Assembly: GCF_009870785.1 (NCBI RefSeq)
Contig: NZ_WTWX01000002.1
Span: 21,474 to 85,473 of the forward strand
Direction of reading: 5' to 3'
DNA: 64,000 nt
DNA from: Paenibacillus sp. An7
GTDB lineage: Bacteria > Bacillota > Bacilli > Paenibacillales > Paenibacillaceae
Shown here: positions 35,487 to 44,364 of the stretch, piece by piece
Layout of the letters: each line of letters opens with the position of its first letter
Position numbering within the stretch: the first letter of the stretch is position 1
Program-made: the position numbers and the translations under genes
The notes under the pieces: model-generated
What the model saw: the letters and a program-made list of their open reading frames with translations, nothing else
What the model was told of the DNA's origin: nothing
Databases searched by the model: none

Positions 35487-36089
35487 TTATTTTGTATATC
35501 TCTCATTGTTTTCAAAGAAACTCTTCACGAGATCTGATTCTCCATGTTCCTTATATACTGCTTTCATCGCAGCGGTCCAACTATTTTCAATAGAAGGATA
35601 ATTTCCACTGATCATCCGCTCTTGATCTAAGTTATTTTCCATGGTCAGGAAGATCTCTTTTAGTTCTTTCACAGCTTCCACTTTAGCCTCATCATCATCC
35701 GAGAGAGCTATATATTTCAGTTTGTAGGAGATATAAGTTAAGAAACCTGTGATATCATTTGCACCTATGGGCTGATCATATGTGTAATTCCAATGGGTAT
35801 TCGCAAGTGTATATTCAGCGAGCTCAGCTCTATCCAAATTCTTAACAACATTCAGAAGTCCATTCTCAAACTGTATCATCGAGATACTGCCTCTATCGAG
35901 TTCCTTCAACAACCGATTTAGTTCACTGTAATTACTCATACCATTTGTTACTAATTCGTGATTCATTAATGACAGCACATATCTGTGTGTATTTTGATAC
36001 TGAGCATACTTTTTCTTCGCTTGTAGAGTTCCAAAGATCAGTAAAATGGAGGTAAGAATCAAAATAAGGTTCTTCCATTTATTATTCAT
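35487..36089 (-). CDS. Membrane-anchored protein of unknown function, 200 aa
   Basis: One N-terminal transmembrane segment (about 8-24) followed by a mostly helical, charged region that probably lies outside the cell. There is no lipobox, catalytic motif or family I recognise. Genes of this kind, with an anchor and an outer helical domain, are common in Paenibacillus and rarely characterised. An AGAGGAG site sits about 12 nt before the ATG, a longish spacing. Monocistronic by spacing. Confidence 0.72.
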   Translation of the reverse strand: MNNKWKNLILILTSILLIFGTLQAKKKYAQYQNTHRYVLSLMNHELVTNGMSNYSELNRLLKELDRGSISMIQFENGLLNVVKNLDRAELAEYTLANTHWNYTYDQPIGANDITGFLTYISYKLKYIALSDDDEAKVEAVKELKEIFLTMENNLDQERMISGNYPSIENSWTAAMKAVYKEHGESDLVKSFFENNERYTK

Positions 36090-36193
36090 CGTGTAGCCAT
36101 GCTCCTCTCTAGGATGTAATGTACTAGAATCTATCTATTCTACATGATTATTAACGTTACCAGTAAGTGCATTGTTTCATAGAATCTCTAACA

Positions 36194-36238
36194 CAAAAAA
36201 ATAGCCGCCCTCAGCAATAGGCTGAATGGCAACTATTT
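36194..36238 (-). terminator. Terminator after 64-aa membrane protein gene
   Basis: Imperfect long hairpin (AAATAG...GCC...CAGC pairing with GCTG...GGC...CTATTT) followed on the minus strand by seven T, 29 bp after the stop at 36267. Confidence 0.7.
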
Positions 36239-36266
36239 ATGTCTTCATTTTATATAAGTTAAAGCA

Positions 36267-36461
36267 CTACAACTCTTGGTCTATCCGATTGTTTGGATTC
36301 TTATGTTTACCGATGTAAATATCAAGCGCAGTTATCCCTCTCCGCGCCAGTTTCACGAATAACACAAAACAATAGATACCTAATCCGAGACAAACGATAT
36401 ACCAAATGACTAAAAATATAGATAAAATACTGAAAACACCTACTCCTTGATCCATGAGCAT
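36267..36461 (-). CDS. Small membrane protein, 64 aa
   Basis: One long hydrophobic stretch (about residues 9-38) with a basic, polar C-terminal tail (KLARRGITALDIYIGKHKN). AGGAGGAG lies 5-6 nt before the ATG, and a terminator follows, which supports a real single-gene unit. No family recognised. Confidence 0.72.
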   Translation of the reverse strand: MLMDQGVGVFSILSIFLVIWYIVCLGLGIYCFVLFVKLARRGITALDIYIGKHKNPNNRIDQEL

Positions 36462-36599
36462 ACACTCCTCCTCTAATATATAATAAAAAAGGACTTGCCT
36501 CTTTCCCTCAAGCCCTGAGCAAACAACTTATTCCTAATTGTACCATTTTTATGTAAATTCTTATATGTTTATAACTAATTAAATCCTCTTAAAGCGTAA

Positions 36600-37157
36600 T
36601 TACTTCTCTCCATCATCAATACTTCCTTGATCAATAGCCTCAAACATCTTGGAGTAAGCAGACTGAATATTACTTTTGCTCCGCCTGTCATTATAGACTC
36701 CAAACTGCCAGTATCCCATTTCATTTCCTTGCTGGGGAACGAGTGCAGTCGCATAGCTAAGATCAACCGATGTATCTGGCGCATCTTCATAACTAAGCTC
36801 TTCATAGAAGAAAGGAATGTAACTCCGCTCGGATTGTAAAAAGAACACAGGGATCTCTAATTCCTTATATACTTTTGCAAACGCTGGTGCAGCAGCCTTT
36901 AATAAAAATTCTTTACTAATAAAAATAGCATCCAAACGGCTGCTTTCCTCCTTCATCTGCTCAAGATTTATTTTATGAAAAGAAACCTGCTTCTCGCGTA
37001 CCACGGGTGCTTCACCTACCATACCAATGTGGAGATCCCTCCCATCATAAGGCTTATTATGGCTTGAATTCGTAGTGTTAAGACTATAAGATACAATCAC
37101 ATACGCAAGTAGAGCAAAAAGGATAAACATTCCTGCTACTTTCATCGTCGATTTCAA
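36600..37157 (-). CDS. Membrane-anchored protein of unknown function, 185 aa
   Basis: Signal-anchor type protein: one hydrophobic segment (about 8-24), then a soluble outer domain with alternating hydrophobic strands (LDAIFISKEFLLKAA, EIPVFFLQSERSYIPF). The alpha/beta pattern hints at a Rossmann-like fold, but I see no motif. The start is TTG at 37157, 9 nt after AGGAGG; the internal ATG is too far from that site. Its ribosome site lies next to the stop of the broken GNAT gene upstream, which suggests they were once one operon. Confidence 0.72.
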   Translation of the reverse strand: MKSTMKVAGMFILFALLAYVIVSYSLNTTNSSHNKPYDGRDLHIGMVGEAPVVREKQVSFHKINLEQMKEESSRLDAIFISKEFLLKAAAPAFAKVYKELEIPVFFLQSERSYIPFFYEELSYEDAPDTSVDLSYATALVPQQGNEMGYWQFGVYNDRRSKSNIQSAYSKMFEAIDQGSIDDGEK

Positions 37158-37175
37158 GTATTGTTGCCTCCTTGC

Positions 37176-37741
37176 CTAAAACTTCCTTATTTCTTCTTGT
37201 ACATCTTTCCTAATCATCGCAAACTGAATCTGGTCCACAAATTCTCCTTTGATTTGAGACTTTTCTCGAAGTATGCCTTTCTCCTTCATCCCGACTTTTT
37301 TCATAATCCGGGCTGAACTTAAGTTATCTATGTTCAATTCGGTTTATATTCATATGACTAAACCCATATTTAACCACTTCCTTTAGTACTTCAGTAGTGA
37401 TACCCTTTCCCCAATATCTACTAGAAATTGCATATCCGATTTCTGCACAGCTATGTATCTCGTCCAAATGAATAAATCCAATTCTTTATTAATCTTCGTT
37501 CCGTCTTATATATAACAGCCCAACGATATGCTATTTTCTCTATACATGATTTCTGTACATTCTCTAAGAACACTCGGGTGTCCTCGGTAGATTCATGCCG
37601 ATTCCATAATGTCCATTCTGATACCAACGGGTCTGAAGCAAAACGATAGTATTCTTCCAGGTCATCCATATCTAATCTTCTAAGTATTATTCGTTCCGTT
37701 TCAAATATCGGTTCTTCTGTGAACAGTACCTCTTTATTCAA
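37176..37741 (-). pseudogene. GNAT acetyltransferase (RimJ/RimL type), two frameshifts
   Basis: The first 84 or so codons read FETERIILRRLDMDDLEEYY and onward, a RimJ-like N-terminus. Near 37485 the frame shifts: IGFIHLDEIHSCAEIGYA and SSRYWGKGITTEVLKEVV continue in another frame. Near 37333 it shifts again: IDNLSSARIMKKVGMKEKG through QEEIRKF continues to the TAG at 37178-37176. Joined, these give a full-length GNAT of about 185 aa with an intact motif A, so the gene was whole until recently or the sequence has two indel errors. Confidence 0.88.
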
Positions 37742-37851
37742 TATAACGATCCTCCTCTGTCTGTGACCTTCTTCTTGTCATTATCACATAAATCCTTCTT
37801 CTAGGAGAGTGTACAAAAGCTAGCATATTAATTCCAATTCACTAATATACC

Positions 37852-38517
37852 CTATACTTTTCCTACGCCTGACAACACTATTACTGTCGGATAACCAATA
37901 ACTTTACCATCATTGGTTTGATAATTAAGTCCCTTGATTGCCTCCTCCATCTCCTCTGCTGTCTGCTCGTTTCCAAAATTAAATTTATCTCGCTCTACTT
38001 TGGTAATAAGCCATTTTTCGTTACGCTTCTCCAATGTATACTTCTTAGTAGTTGCGCTGAATGGTTGATCTTTCAACTCTTTATTTTCCATCGTGTATAT
38101 ATTGACTTGATTAGACTGATCCCCTTCATACACATCCGATATGCGCACCGTTGCACTAAGTTTATCCATACCAATTCCATGAATTAAATTAAGCATATGT
38201 TCTTTATGTTTGTCATACTCCTCTTGAGGCATATTCACCAAATCATCTCGGGTGTATGTTACACTATCATATCCAAATATAATCTCACCACGGATTGATG
38301 CCCAGTATTCTTCACTTACAATTTCATTTATAGCGTTATGATATTGTTTATAAGATTTGTTAAAGTAAATAAGGTCATATTCGCTCTCTTCTACTGTCTT
38401 CATATGTTCCACGATCTGCTGTTTCTCCGAACTTCCCATTGGCGAATTAGAGGTACACGCCACTAAAATGGCAGCAAACAAAAGAAGCAACCCACACAAA
38501 TGACTTATAGATTTCAT
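37852..38517 (-). CDS. Lipoprotein of unknown function, 221 aa
   Basis: Signal peptide with lipobox LVAC (Cys about 21), so membrane-tethered and outside the cell. The mature part is charged, with a stretch near the C-terminus (TTKKYTLEKRNEKWLITKVE) typical of NTF2-like or DUF4878-like secreted domains; that assignment is tentative. AAGGGGAT precedes the ATG. It lies between glycerate kinase and the broken GNAT gene with more than 100 bp on either side, probably monocistronic. Confidence 0.75.
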   Translation of the reverse strand: MKSISHLCGLLLLFAAILVACTSNSPMGSSEKQQIVEHMKTVEESEYDLIYFNKSYKQYHNAINEIVSEEYWASIRGEIIFGYDSVTYTRDDLVNMPQEEYDKHKEHMLNLIHGIGMDKLSATVRISDVYEGDQSNQVNIYTMENKELKDQPFSATTKKYTLEKRNEKWLITKVERDKFNFGNEQTAEEMEEAIKGLNYQTNDGKVIGYPTVIVLSGVGKV

Positions 38518-38561
38518 TCAAATCCCCTTATTTTTTGTACTTTAGCTTAATCAAAATAAGC

Positions 38562-38600
38562 AAAAAGCCCGAAGTTTGGTGTTCGTTTCGGTCACCGAAA
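38562..38600 (-). terminator. Palindrome and weak terminator after glycerate kinase
   Basis: A 15-bp palindrome TTTCGGTCACCGAAA (38586-38600) overlaps a second possible minus-strand hairpin, CCGAA / TTCGG with a 13-nt loop, followed by GCTTTTT. The two structures exclude each other. It could be a terminator for garK or a regulatory site for the lipoprotein gene. Confidence 0.4.
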
Positions 38601-38681
38601 ATATGCACGAGATGCCTAACATACTCTACTTATACGACATCGTATTCTCATTTTCCTTGCTGTCTAAATAACGGAACTGAG

Positions 38682-39821
38682 CTAAATTAATGTTGCGAGT
38701 AGCCTGCCGATATTTTCACTTGTACGTTCGACATTACGAGGACCATTGGCAAGCAGTTTATCAATCTCGTGAGCACCAGGAACAATACCAAAAATCGCAT
38801 CGATCCCTTCTTCATAGAGAACCTCCACGCCTTCTCCAATGTAACCAGCAACAGCAATAACAGGGATTCCCTCTTCTTTTGCAACTTTGGCAACACCATA
38901 AGGAGTCTTACCGAATTTAGTCTGAAAGTCCATTCCCCCTTCTCCTGTAAAGCAGTAATCAGCCCCAGCAAGTTTCTCGCGCAGCCCCGTGTATTGAATA
39001 ATAATATCAACCCCTTTTTGAAGTGTGGATTTTGTGAAAATGAGTAATCCTCCACCAAGTCCGCCTGCTGCACCTGCCCCGGGAACATCACGGATATCTT
39101 TGTTCAGCACGTTCTTCACTACTTCCGCATAATGAGCTAGATTGTTATCTAACTGAAGGACCATTTCAGGGGTAGCTCCTTTTTGTGGACCAAAAACATG
39201 TGAAGCACCATTCTCACCGCACAGTGGATTGGTTACATCACAGGCAACGATGATTTCCACCTCCTGAAGTCTGGGATCAAGTTCCGCCACATCAATGGTA
39301 TAAAGCCGACCAAGACTACCGCCTCCACGAGGAAGTGTTTCCCCTTTCTGATCAAGGAATTTGGCTCCGAGTGCTTCCGCCATTCCTGTTCCGCCGTCAT
39401 TGGTTGCACTGCCGCCGATACCGATAATAATTTTCTTTATACCTTGATCAAGACATTCACGGATTAGTTCTCCTGTTCCATAGGTGGTCGTAATCATCGG
39501 ATTTTTCATATCTTTTGTTACATAGTGAATCCCGCTTGCCGAAGCCATTTCAATGGCAGCCGTTGTGCCATCCCCCATAATGCCGAACTCAGCAGTTACT
39601 TGGTTCCCTAAAGGACCTGTCACTTCTTTTTCGAACATTGTTCCGCCTGTTGCATCTACCAAAGACTGAATTGTGCCTTCGCCTCCATCTGCCATTGGAA
39701 CATGAAGATAATTCGCTTCTGGAAAGGATTTTCGCAGTCCCTTCTCCATAGCAATACATACTTCTTTAGCTGTCATACTTTCTTTAAAAGAATCCGGTGC
39801 AAGCACAAATGTTTTTGTCAT
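38682..39821 (-). CDS. garK: Glycerate kinase, GarK/GlxK family
   Basis: Phosphorylates D-glycerate, feeding lower glycolysis. The 379-aa sequence has the type 1 glycerate kinase landmarks: VLAPDSFKESMTAKEV at the N-terminus, VPMADGGEGT, the nucleotide-binding GIGGSATNDGGTGMAEALG and GAGAAGGLGGGLL. GAGGTG lies upstream of the ATG. It stands apart from the sugar ABC operon downstream. Some 30 bp upstream begins a region that may be the remains of a GntP-type permease, the frequent partner of this enzyme. Whether it makes the 2- or 3-phosphate is not certain from sequence. Confidence 0.95.
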   Translation of the reverse strand: MTKTFVLAPDSFKESMTAKEVCIAMEKGLRKSFPEANYLHVPMADGGEGTIQSLVDATGGTMFEKEVTGPLGNQVTAEFGIMGDGTTAAIEMASASGIHYVTKDMKNPMITTTYGTGELIRECLDQGIKKIIIGIGGSATNDGGTGMAEALGAKFLDQKGETLPRGGGSLGRLYTIDVAELDPRLQEVEIIVACDVTNPLCGENGASHVFGPQKGATPEMVLQLDNNLAHYAEVVKNVLNKDIRDVPGAGAAGGLGGGLLIFTKSTLQKGVDIIIQYTGLREKLAGADYCFTGEGGMDFQTKFGKTPYGVAKVAKEEGIPVIAVAGYIGEGVEVLYEEGIDAIFGIVPGAHEIDKLLANGPRNVERTSENIGRLLATLI

Positions 39822-40200
39822 CTAAATCACCTCAACCTGTATTATAGAAGAAACCCAGACATGAGCGTTGCTGCAATCATCATCGTACCACCAACAATAG
39901 CTTATTATGGCACAAGGTTCATCCGCTGTTTAATTATCATATTCAACCGTAGCCGTTATTTTATTCAGATTGAATGCAGAATAATCCAAGATCTTGTTTG
40001 TTTTTCCATAGCAATCATTCGGATCACATCAGCGAGAGGTAAAAAGCGCATCTGCTTTAAAGCTATTTAATGCATCTATCCCAAGGATAGCTCCGATAGA
40101 TTAATCATAAGAAGCACAATAGCAACGAGCGGAGCAACAATAAGGGAATGGACGTTTTTTATTGTGCAGATGTGCAAAAAAAAAATGGATTGCTCAATTA
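39822..40200 (-). pseudogene. Intergenic region with possible decayed permease
   Basis: No intact gene in about 460 bp. On the minus strand VAPLVAIVLLMINLSE (about 40135-40090) resembles the first helix of GntP-type gluconate/glycerate permeases. AIVGGTMMIAATLMSGFLL followed by a stop (about 39903-39843) resembles a final membrane helix. In between are stops in all frames. A permease beside glycerate kinase is a common arrangement, but two hydrophobic fragments are thin evidence. Confidence 0.3.
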
Positions 40201-40242
40201 AAAAACCGATAAATTACAGTTAAGAAACTATAATTTATCGGT
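40201..40242 (-). terminator. Terminator after sugar ABC operon
   Basis: Twelve-bp perfect stem ACCGATAAATTA / TAATTTATCGGT with a 14-nt loop. On the minus strand it ends in TTTTTT, 38 bp after the permease stop. Confidence 0.82.
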
Positions 40243-40279
40243 CACTTTATATAAGGAAGAACATTACTACCCAATCATT

Positions 40280-41443
40280 CTAAGCTGCTCTTTTATTTTT
40301 ATTATAGATATCGAACGCTACCGCTAACAAGAGAACAAGTCCCTTAATTCCTTGCTGCCAGTCTATACCAAGACCAATCAATGACATCCCGTTGTTCAGT
40401 ACGCCCATGACGAGTCCGCCAATGATTGCACCATACACCGTTCCGATCCCGCCGGAAGCAGATGCTCCACCAATAAAGGCAGCTGCAATGGCATCGAGTT
40501 CAAAGTTTGTTCCTGCTCTTGGAATGGCTGCGTTTAGTCTTGCCGTAAAGATGAGGCCCGAGATAGCGGCAAGAACGCCCATATTAACAAACACCCAGAA
40601 GGTTACTTTCTTTGTTTTCACACCAGAGAGACCTGCGGCTTTTTCGTTTCCTCCGATCGCATAGATATGACGACCCATAACTGTTCTGTTCATGATAAAG
40701 GAATACCCGACAATCAGCACAGCCAGGAGAATGAGAATGTTTGGAATACCTGCATAACTAGCAAGTGCAAAAGAGAATACGTTAATGACAGCAGCAATAA
40801 CAACCATTTTAGCAATAAACAGAGAGCTTGAAATCGTCTCGAACTGATACTTCTGCTGATTTCTGCGATTTTTCACTTCACTCATCACGTATAGAATCGT
40901 TACCACAATACCGGCGAGCAGCGCTACCAAGTTTGTCTCCATATTACCGAAGTCTGGGATAAATCCCGCACTGATCTTTTGAAATCCTTCAGGCAAAGGA
41001 GAAATGGATTGACCTTCCAGGACAATCATCGTCATTCCGCGGAACAGTAACATTCCTGCTAAGGTTACAATAAAAGCCGGAATTCTGACATAAGCAATCC
41101 AAAAGCCCTGCCAAGCCCCTATTAGCGCACCCAGTAATAAGGAGAGAATGACAGCAATGACAGGATGAAGATTCATATCTACCATCATGATTGCAGCACA
41201 TGCTCCTACAAGAGCTGCAACTGACCCTACTGATAAATCAATATGTCCCGTTATGATGACCAGCACCATTCCGATCGCTAATACAAGAATATAACTATTT
41301 TGCAATATAAGGTTGGTAATGTTAATCGGCTCAAATAATAATCCTCCGCTGAGCAGTCCAAACAAAATCATGATCAAAATTAGTGCAATAATCATACCGT
41401 ACTGACGAATGTTATTTTTAAACAGCTTTATTAATGTCCCCAT
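40280..41443 (-). CDS. Sugar ABC transporter permease, GguB/XylH-like
   Basis: Membrane subunit (387 aa, about ten helices) of a monosaccharide ABC importer. The ribose/xylose permease family signature NSYILVLAIGMVLVIITGHIDLSVGSV is split here as NSYILVLAIG and ITGHIDLSVGS. The loop region AAAFIGGASASGGIGTVYGA is also typical. Length and the long extra loop (about 185-225, with MSEVKNRRNQQKYQ) point to the GguB/MmsB or XylH type rather than RbsC. It starts 1 nt after the ATPase stop with AGGAGG upstream, so translation is coupled. Last gene of a three-gene operon. Confidence 0.93.
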   Translation of the reverse strand: MGTLIKLFKNNIRQYGMIIALILIMILFGLLSGGLLFEPINITNLILQNSYILVLAIGMVLVIITGHIDLSVGSVAALVGACAAIMMVDMNLHPVIAVILSLLLGALIGAWQGFWIAYVRIPAFIVTLAGMLLFRGMTMIVLEGQSISPLPEGFQKISAGFIPDFGNMETNLVALLAGIVVTILYVMSEVKNRRNQQKYQFETISSSLFIAKMVVIAAVINVFSFALASYAGIPNILILLAVLIVGYSFIMNRTVMGRHIYAIGGNEKAAGLSGVKTKKVTFWVFVNMGVLAAISGLIFTARLNAAIPRAGTNFELDAIAAAFIGGASASGGIGTVYGAIIGGLVMGVLNNGMSLIGLGIDWQQGIKGLVLLLAVAFDIYNKNKRAA

Positions 41444-41444
41444 C

Positions 41445-42992
41445 TTAAGCCCCTCCTGTTCCCTTGCTCGGTGTCTTGGTCATATATTTCATGAGCACTT
41501 CCTGATTCGCTTCACTCCGGTTCACTTCCCCGGTAATTCTCCCCGCGTTCATTACATAAATCCGGTCACAGATACCGAGGATCTCAGGCAGCTCTGAGGA
41601 AATGACAACGACAGCCTTCCCTTCGCTGGCAAGCTCCTGAATGATCGAGTAGATCTCAAATTTAGCACCTACATCTATCCCCCGTGTCGGTTCATCCAGA
41701 ATCAGAATGTCAGGCTCGGAATAAATCCATTTGCTAAGCACGACCTTCTGCTGGTTTCCACCGCTCAGATTCTGAACTTCCTGCTGGATGCTGGAAGTTT
41801 TGATTTTCAGCCTTTTACGCATCGTTTCAGCTACTACAATCTCTTCATTCTCGTTAATAATCGATGCTTTTTGCAGCTTAGGAAGGCCGGTCAGCGAAAT
41901 ATTACGTTTAATATCCTGTATCAGTACCAGCCCATAATCTTTGCGATCTTCTGTGACATAAGCAAATCCATTATCAATAGCTTGACCGATGCTGTTATTT
42001 TGAATGACTTCGCCTTCCTTACGAAGCTCACCCGATATCTTCCGTCCATAAGCTTTACCAAAAATACTCATTGCCAGCTCAGTCCGCCCTGCGCCCATGA
42101 GTCCTGCAATTCCAACAATTTCGCCGCGGCGGACACTTAGATTTACGTTATCCAGCACTTTGCGATCCGCATGGTGCTCGTGATACACCGTCCAATCCTT
42201 AACTTCAAGCAGCATTTCTCCTATGTTCGGCTTGCGCTCCGGATAACGATCCGTCAAATCACGACCGACCATCCCTCTGATAATGCGATCTTCTGTCATA
42301 TCCTTCGATTTCATATCTAATGTTTCTATTGTTTTGCCATCCCGAAGAATCGTGACTGAATCGGATACCTCGGATACCTCGTTCAGCTTATGGGAGATTA
42401 AGATACAAGCAATCCCTTGTTTCTTAAATTCGAGCATTAACCGGAGCAAGTTTTGGCTGTCGGTTTCATTAAGCGCTGCCGTCGGCTCATCAAGAATGAG
42501 CAATTTCACTTTTTTAGAAAGTGCCTTTGCAATCTCGACTAACTGCTGTTTGCCGACGCCAATGTTCGTGATCAGCGTATTAGGATTTTCACTAAGCCCC
42601 ACTTCTTGTAATAGTTCTCGGGTTTTCATAATGGTCTCATGCCAATTGATAACCCCTTTATTTACTCTTTCGTTACCTAAAAATATATTTTCCGCAATAG
42701 AGAGATAGGGAATGAGTGCCAGCTCCTGATGAATGATGACTATTCCTTTTTCTTCGCTGTCCTTAATGGTCTTGAACCCGCATACATCGCCTTCAAAAAG
42801 AATATCGCCCTCATAGGTTCCATGTGGATAAACCCCGCTGAGCACTTTCATAAGCGTTGATTTACCTGCCCCGTTCTCCCCGCATAAAGAATGAATTTCA
42901 CCCGGCTTAACTTTTAAATTTACATTCTCCAGTGCCTTTACTCCTGGAAAAGTCTTTGTGATTCCGCGCATTTCAAGAATATATTCAGCCAT
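41445..42992 (-). CDS. Sugar ABC transporter ATPase, GguA/XylG-like, two domains
   Basis: Cytoplasmic ATPase of 515 aa with two nucleotide-binding domains, as usual for monosaccharide importers. Domain 1: Walker [11 protein letters not shown], signature-like [16 protein letters not shown], Walker [12 protein letters not shown]. Domain 2: Walker A-like [16 protein letters not shown] (degenerate, as is normal), signature [15 protein letters not shown], Walker [16 protein letters not shown]. Sequence type fits the multiple-sugar MmsA/GguA group. Encoded 46 bp after the binding protein gene and 1 nt before the permease. Confidence 0.95.
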   Translation of the reverse strand: MAEYILEMRGITKTFPGVKALENVNLKVKPGEIHSLCGENGAGKSTLMKVLSGVYPHGTYEGDILFEGDVCGFKTIKDSEEKGIVIIHQELALIPYLSIAENIFLGNERVNKGVINWHETIMKTRELLQEVGLSENPNTLITNIGVGKQQLVEIAKALSKKVKLLILDEPTAALNETDSQNLLRLMLEFKKQGIACILISHKLNEVSEVSDSVTILRDGKTIETLDMKSKDMTEDRIIRGMVGRDLTDRYPERKPNIGEMLLEVKDWTVYHEHHADRKVLDNVNLSVRRGEIVGIAGLMGAGRTELAMSIFGKAYGRKISGELRKEGEVIQNNSIGQAIDNGFAYVTEDRKDYGLVLIQDIKRNISLTGLPKLQKASIINENEEIVVAETMRKRLKIKTSSIQQEVQNLSGGNQQKVVLSKWIYSEPDILILDEPTRGIDVGAKFEIYSIIQELASEGKAVVVISSELPEILGICDRIYVMNAGRITGEVNRSEANQEVLMKYMTKTPSKGTGGA

Positions 42993-43038
42993 GATTTCAC
43001 CTTCCCGCGTATAAATTCCCTTGTCCTTTTATGAGCTT

Positions 43039-44121
43039 CTATTTCAATCCAACTTCTTCTTTTGTGTAATAACCAGAACCGATAATCTCTTCTTCCACAT
43101 TGGCAGCATCAATGGATACCGGCTCTAAAAGATAGGCAGGTACGATGCCTTTTCCGTTATCATAACTCTCTGTATCGTTCACTTCTGCCTCTGTACCATT
43201 TAGGACGCTTTCAGCCATACCGACTGTCCGCTCTGCAAGTTTGCGTGTATCTTTAAAAATAGTCTGCGTTTGCTCCCCGTTAACGATCGATTTAATGGAG
43301 GATAGCTCGGCATCCTGGCCTGTAATAATCGGTAATGGTTTTGTTTTACTTCCGTACCCTACCCCTTTTAAGGAAGAGATAATGCCTAGGCTTATTCCGT
43401 CATACGGGGACAAGACAGCATCAATTTCTTCGCCAGAGTAATGGGCACTAATCAGGTTATCCATCCGCTTTTGAGCTTCGGCTCCATCCCATCTCAGCGT
43501 GGCGATCTGACTCATCGTTGTCTGCTTGCTCCGAACGACAAGTTTCCCGGAATCGATATATGGCTGCAGAACCGACATAGCCCCATCAAAGAAGAAATAT
43601 GCATTGTTATCATCAGGAGATCCGCCAAACAGCTCAATGTTAAACGGCCCTTTCCCTTCTTTCAGTCCCAGTTTCTGCTCGATATAGGACGCCTGAAGGA
43701 CACCAACCTGAAAATTGTCAAATGTCGCGTAGTAAGACAAATACTCCGTATTTCGAATCAAACGGTCATAAGCAATGACTTGTATACCTTCGTCATGTGC
43801 CTTCTTGATCACATCTGTCAAGGTATTACCGTCAACCGAAGCGATAACAATGACGTCCACACCTTTGGTAATCATATTTTCAATCTGTGCGATCTGATTT
43901 TCAACAACGTCTTCGGCATACTGCATATCTGTCTTGAAGCCTTTCTCCTCAAACAATTTCACCATATTCTGTCCGTCTGCTACCCATCTCGCTGAAGACT
44001 TGGTAGGCATTGATATGCCAACATAGCCTTTACTGTCGCTTCCTTCCGTTTCCGCAAGGTTGCACCCGCTTAAAGAGATGACGAGCACGAAGAGAAGCAG
44101 AATTGATAATCCTTTCTTCAT
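43039..44121 (-). CDS. Sugar-binding lipoprotein, ChvE/XylF-like
   Basis: Periplasmic-binding-type protein (360 aa) that delivers a monosaccharide to the ABC importer encoded downstream. Signal peptide with lipobox LSGC. The mature part has the type 1 binding fold: [20 protein letters not shown], then [30 protein letters not shown] and [15 protein letters not shown]. This pattern is ChvE/XylF-like; xylose, arabinose, galactose or glucose are all possible ligands. The start is the ATG at 44121 after GGGTGGG; ten more upstream codons are less likely. A perfect cre box lies 58 bp upstream. Confidence 0.93.
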   Translation of the reverse strand: MKKGLSILLLFVLVISLSGCNLAETEGSDSKGYVGISMPTKSSARWVADGQNMVKLFEEKGFKTDMQYAEDVVENQIAQIENMITKGVDVIVIASVDGNTLTDVIKKAHDEGIQVIAYDRLIRNTEYLSYYATFDNFQVGVLQASYIEQKLGLKEGKGPFNIELFGGSPDDNNAYFFFDGAMSVLQPYIDSGKLVVRSKQTTMSQIATLRWDGAEAQKRMDNLISAHYSGEEIDAVLSPYDGISLGIISSLKGVGYGSKTKPLPIITGQDAELSSIKSIVNGEQTQTIFKDTRKLAERTVGMAESVLNGTEAEVNDTESYDNGKGIVPAYLLEPVSIDAANVEEEIIGSGYYTKEEVGLK

Positions 44122-44178
44122 CGGTCCCACCCTTTCGCTTGTACGATTCATATAGAAGATATATGGATACGAGGCTTA

Positions 44179-44192
44179 AGTTAGCGCTTACA
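44179..44192 (-). promoter_or_regulatory. Perfect cre box upstream of sugar ABC operon
   Basis: TGTAAGCGCTAACT on the minus strand fits all 14 positions of TGWAARCGYTWNCW. A TATGATAAT -10-like sequence lies about 30 bp further upstream, which puts the box just downstream of the likely start point. Confidence 0.8.
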
Positions 44193-44295
44193 TATCCAGT
44201 TATTCTTTGTTCGTCTATTATCATAGCACTACAGTAAAAAGACCGTCTTTGCACATTTACAACCTTTTTTATAAAAATCAAACCTTTCACTACAT

Positions 44296-44325
44296 AAAAA
44301 AAGAACACCTCACGGCGTCCTTTTG
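44296..44325 (-). terminator. Terminator after three-gene sensor unit
   Basis: Stem AAAAGAACACC / GGCGTCCTTTT with two A-C mismatches and loop TCAC. On the minus strand it is followed by seven T, 40 bp after the regulator stop. It separates the sensor unit from the transporter operon. Confidence 0.75.
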
Positions 44326-44364
44326 AGTAGATTACATGTCGATGAATACACAGCGGAGGCTCGT

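Noticed and set aside
43441..43995. 184-codon plus-strand frame opposite the ChvE-like gene
   Set aside because: Shadow of the binding-protein gene; no ribosome site or family features.
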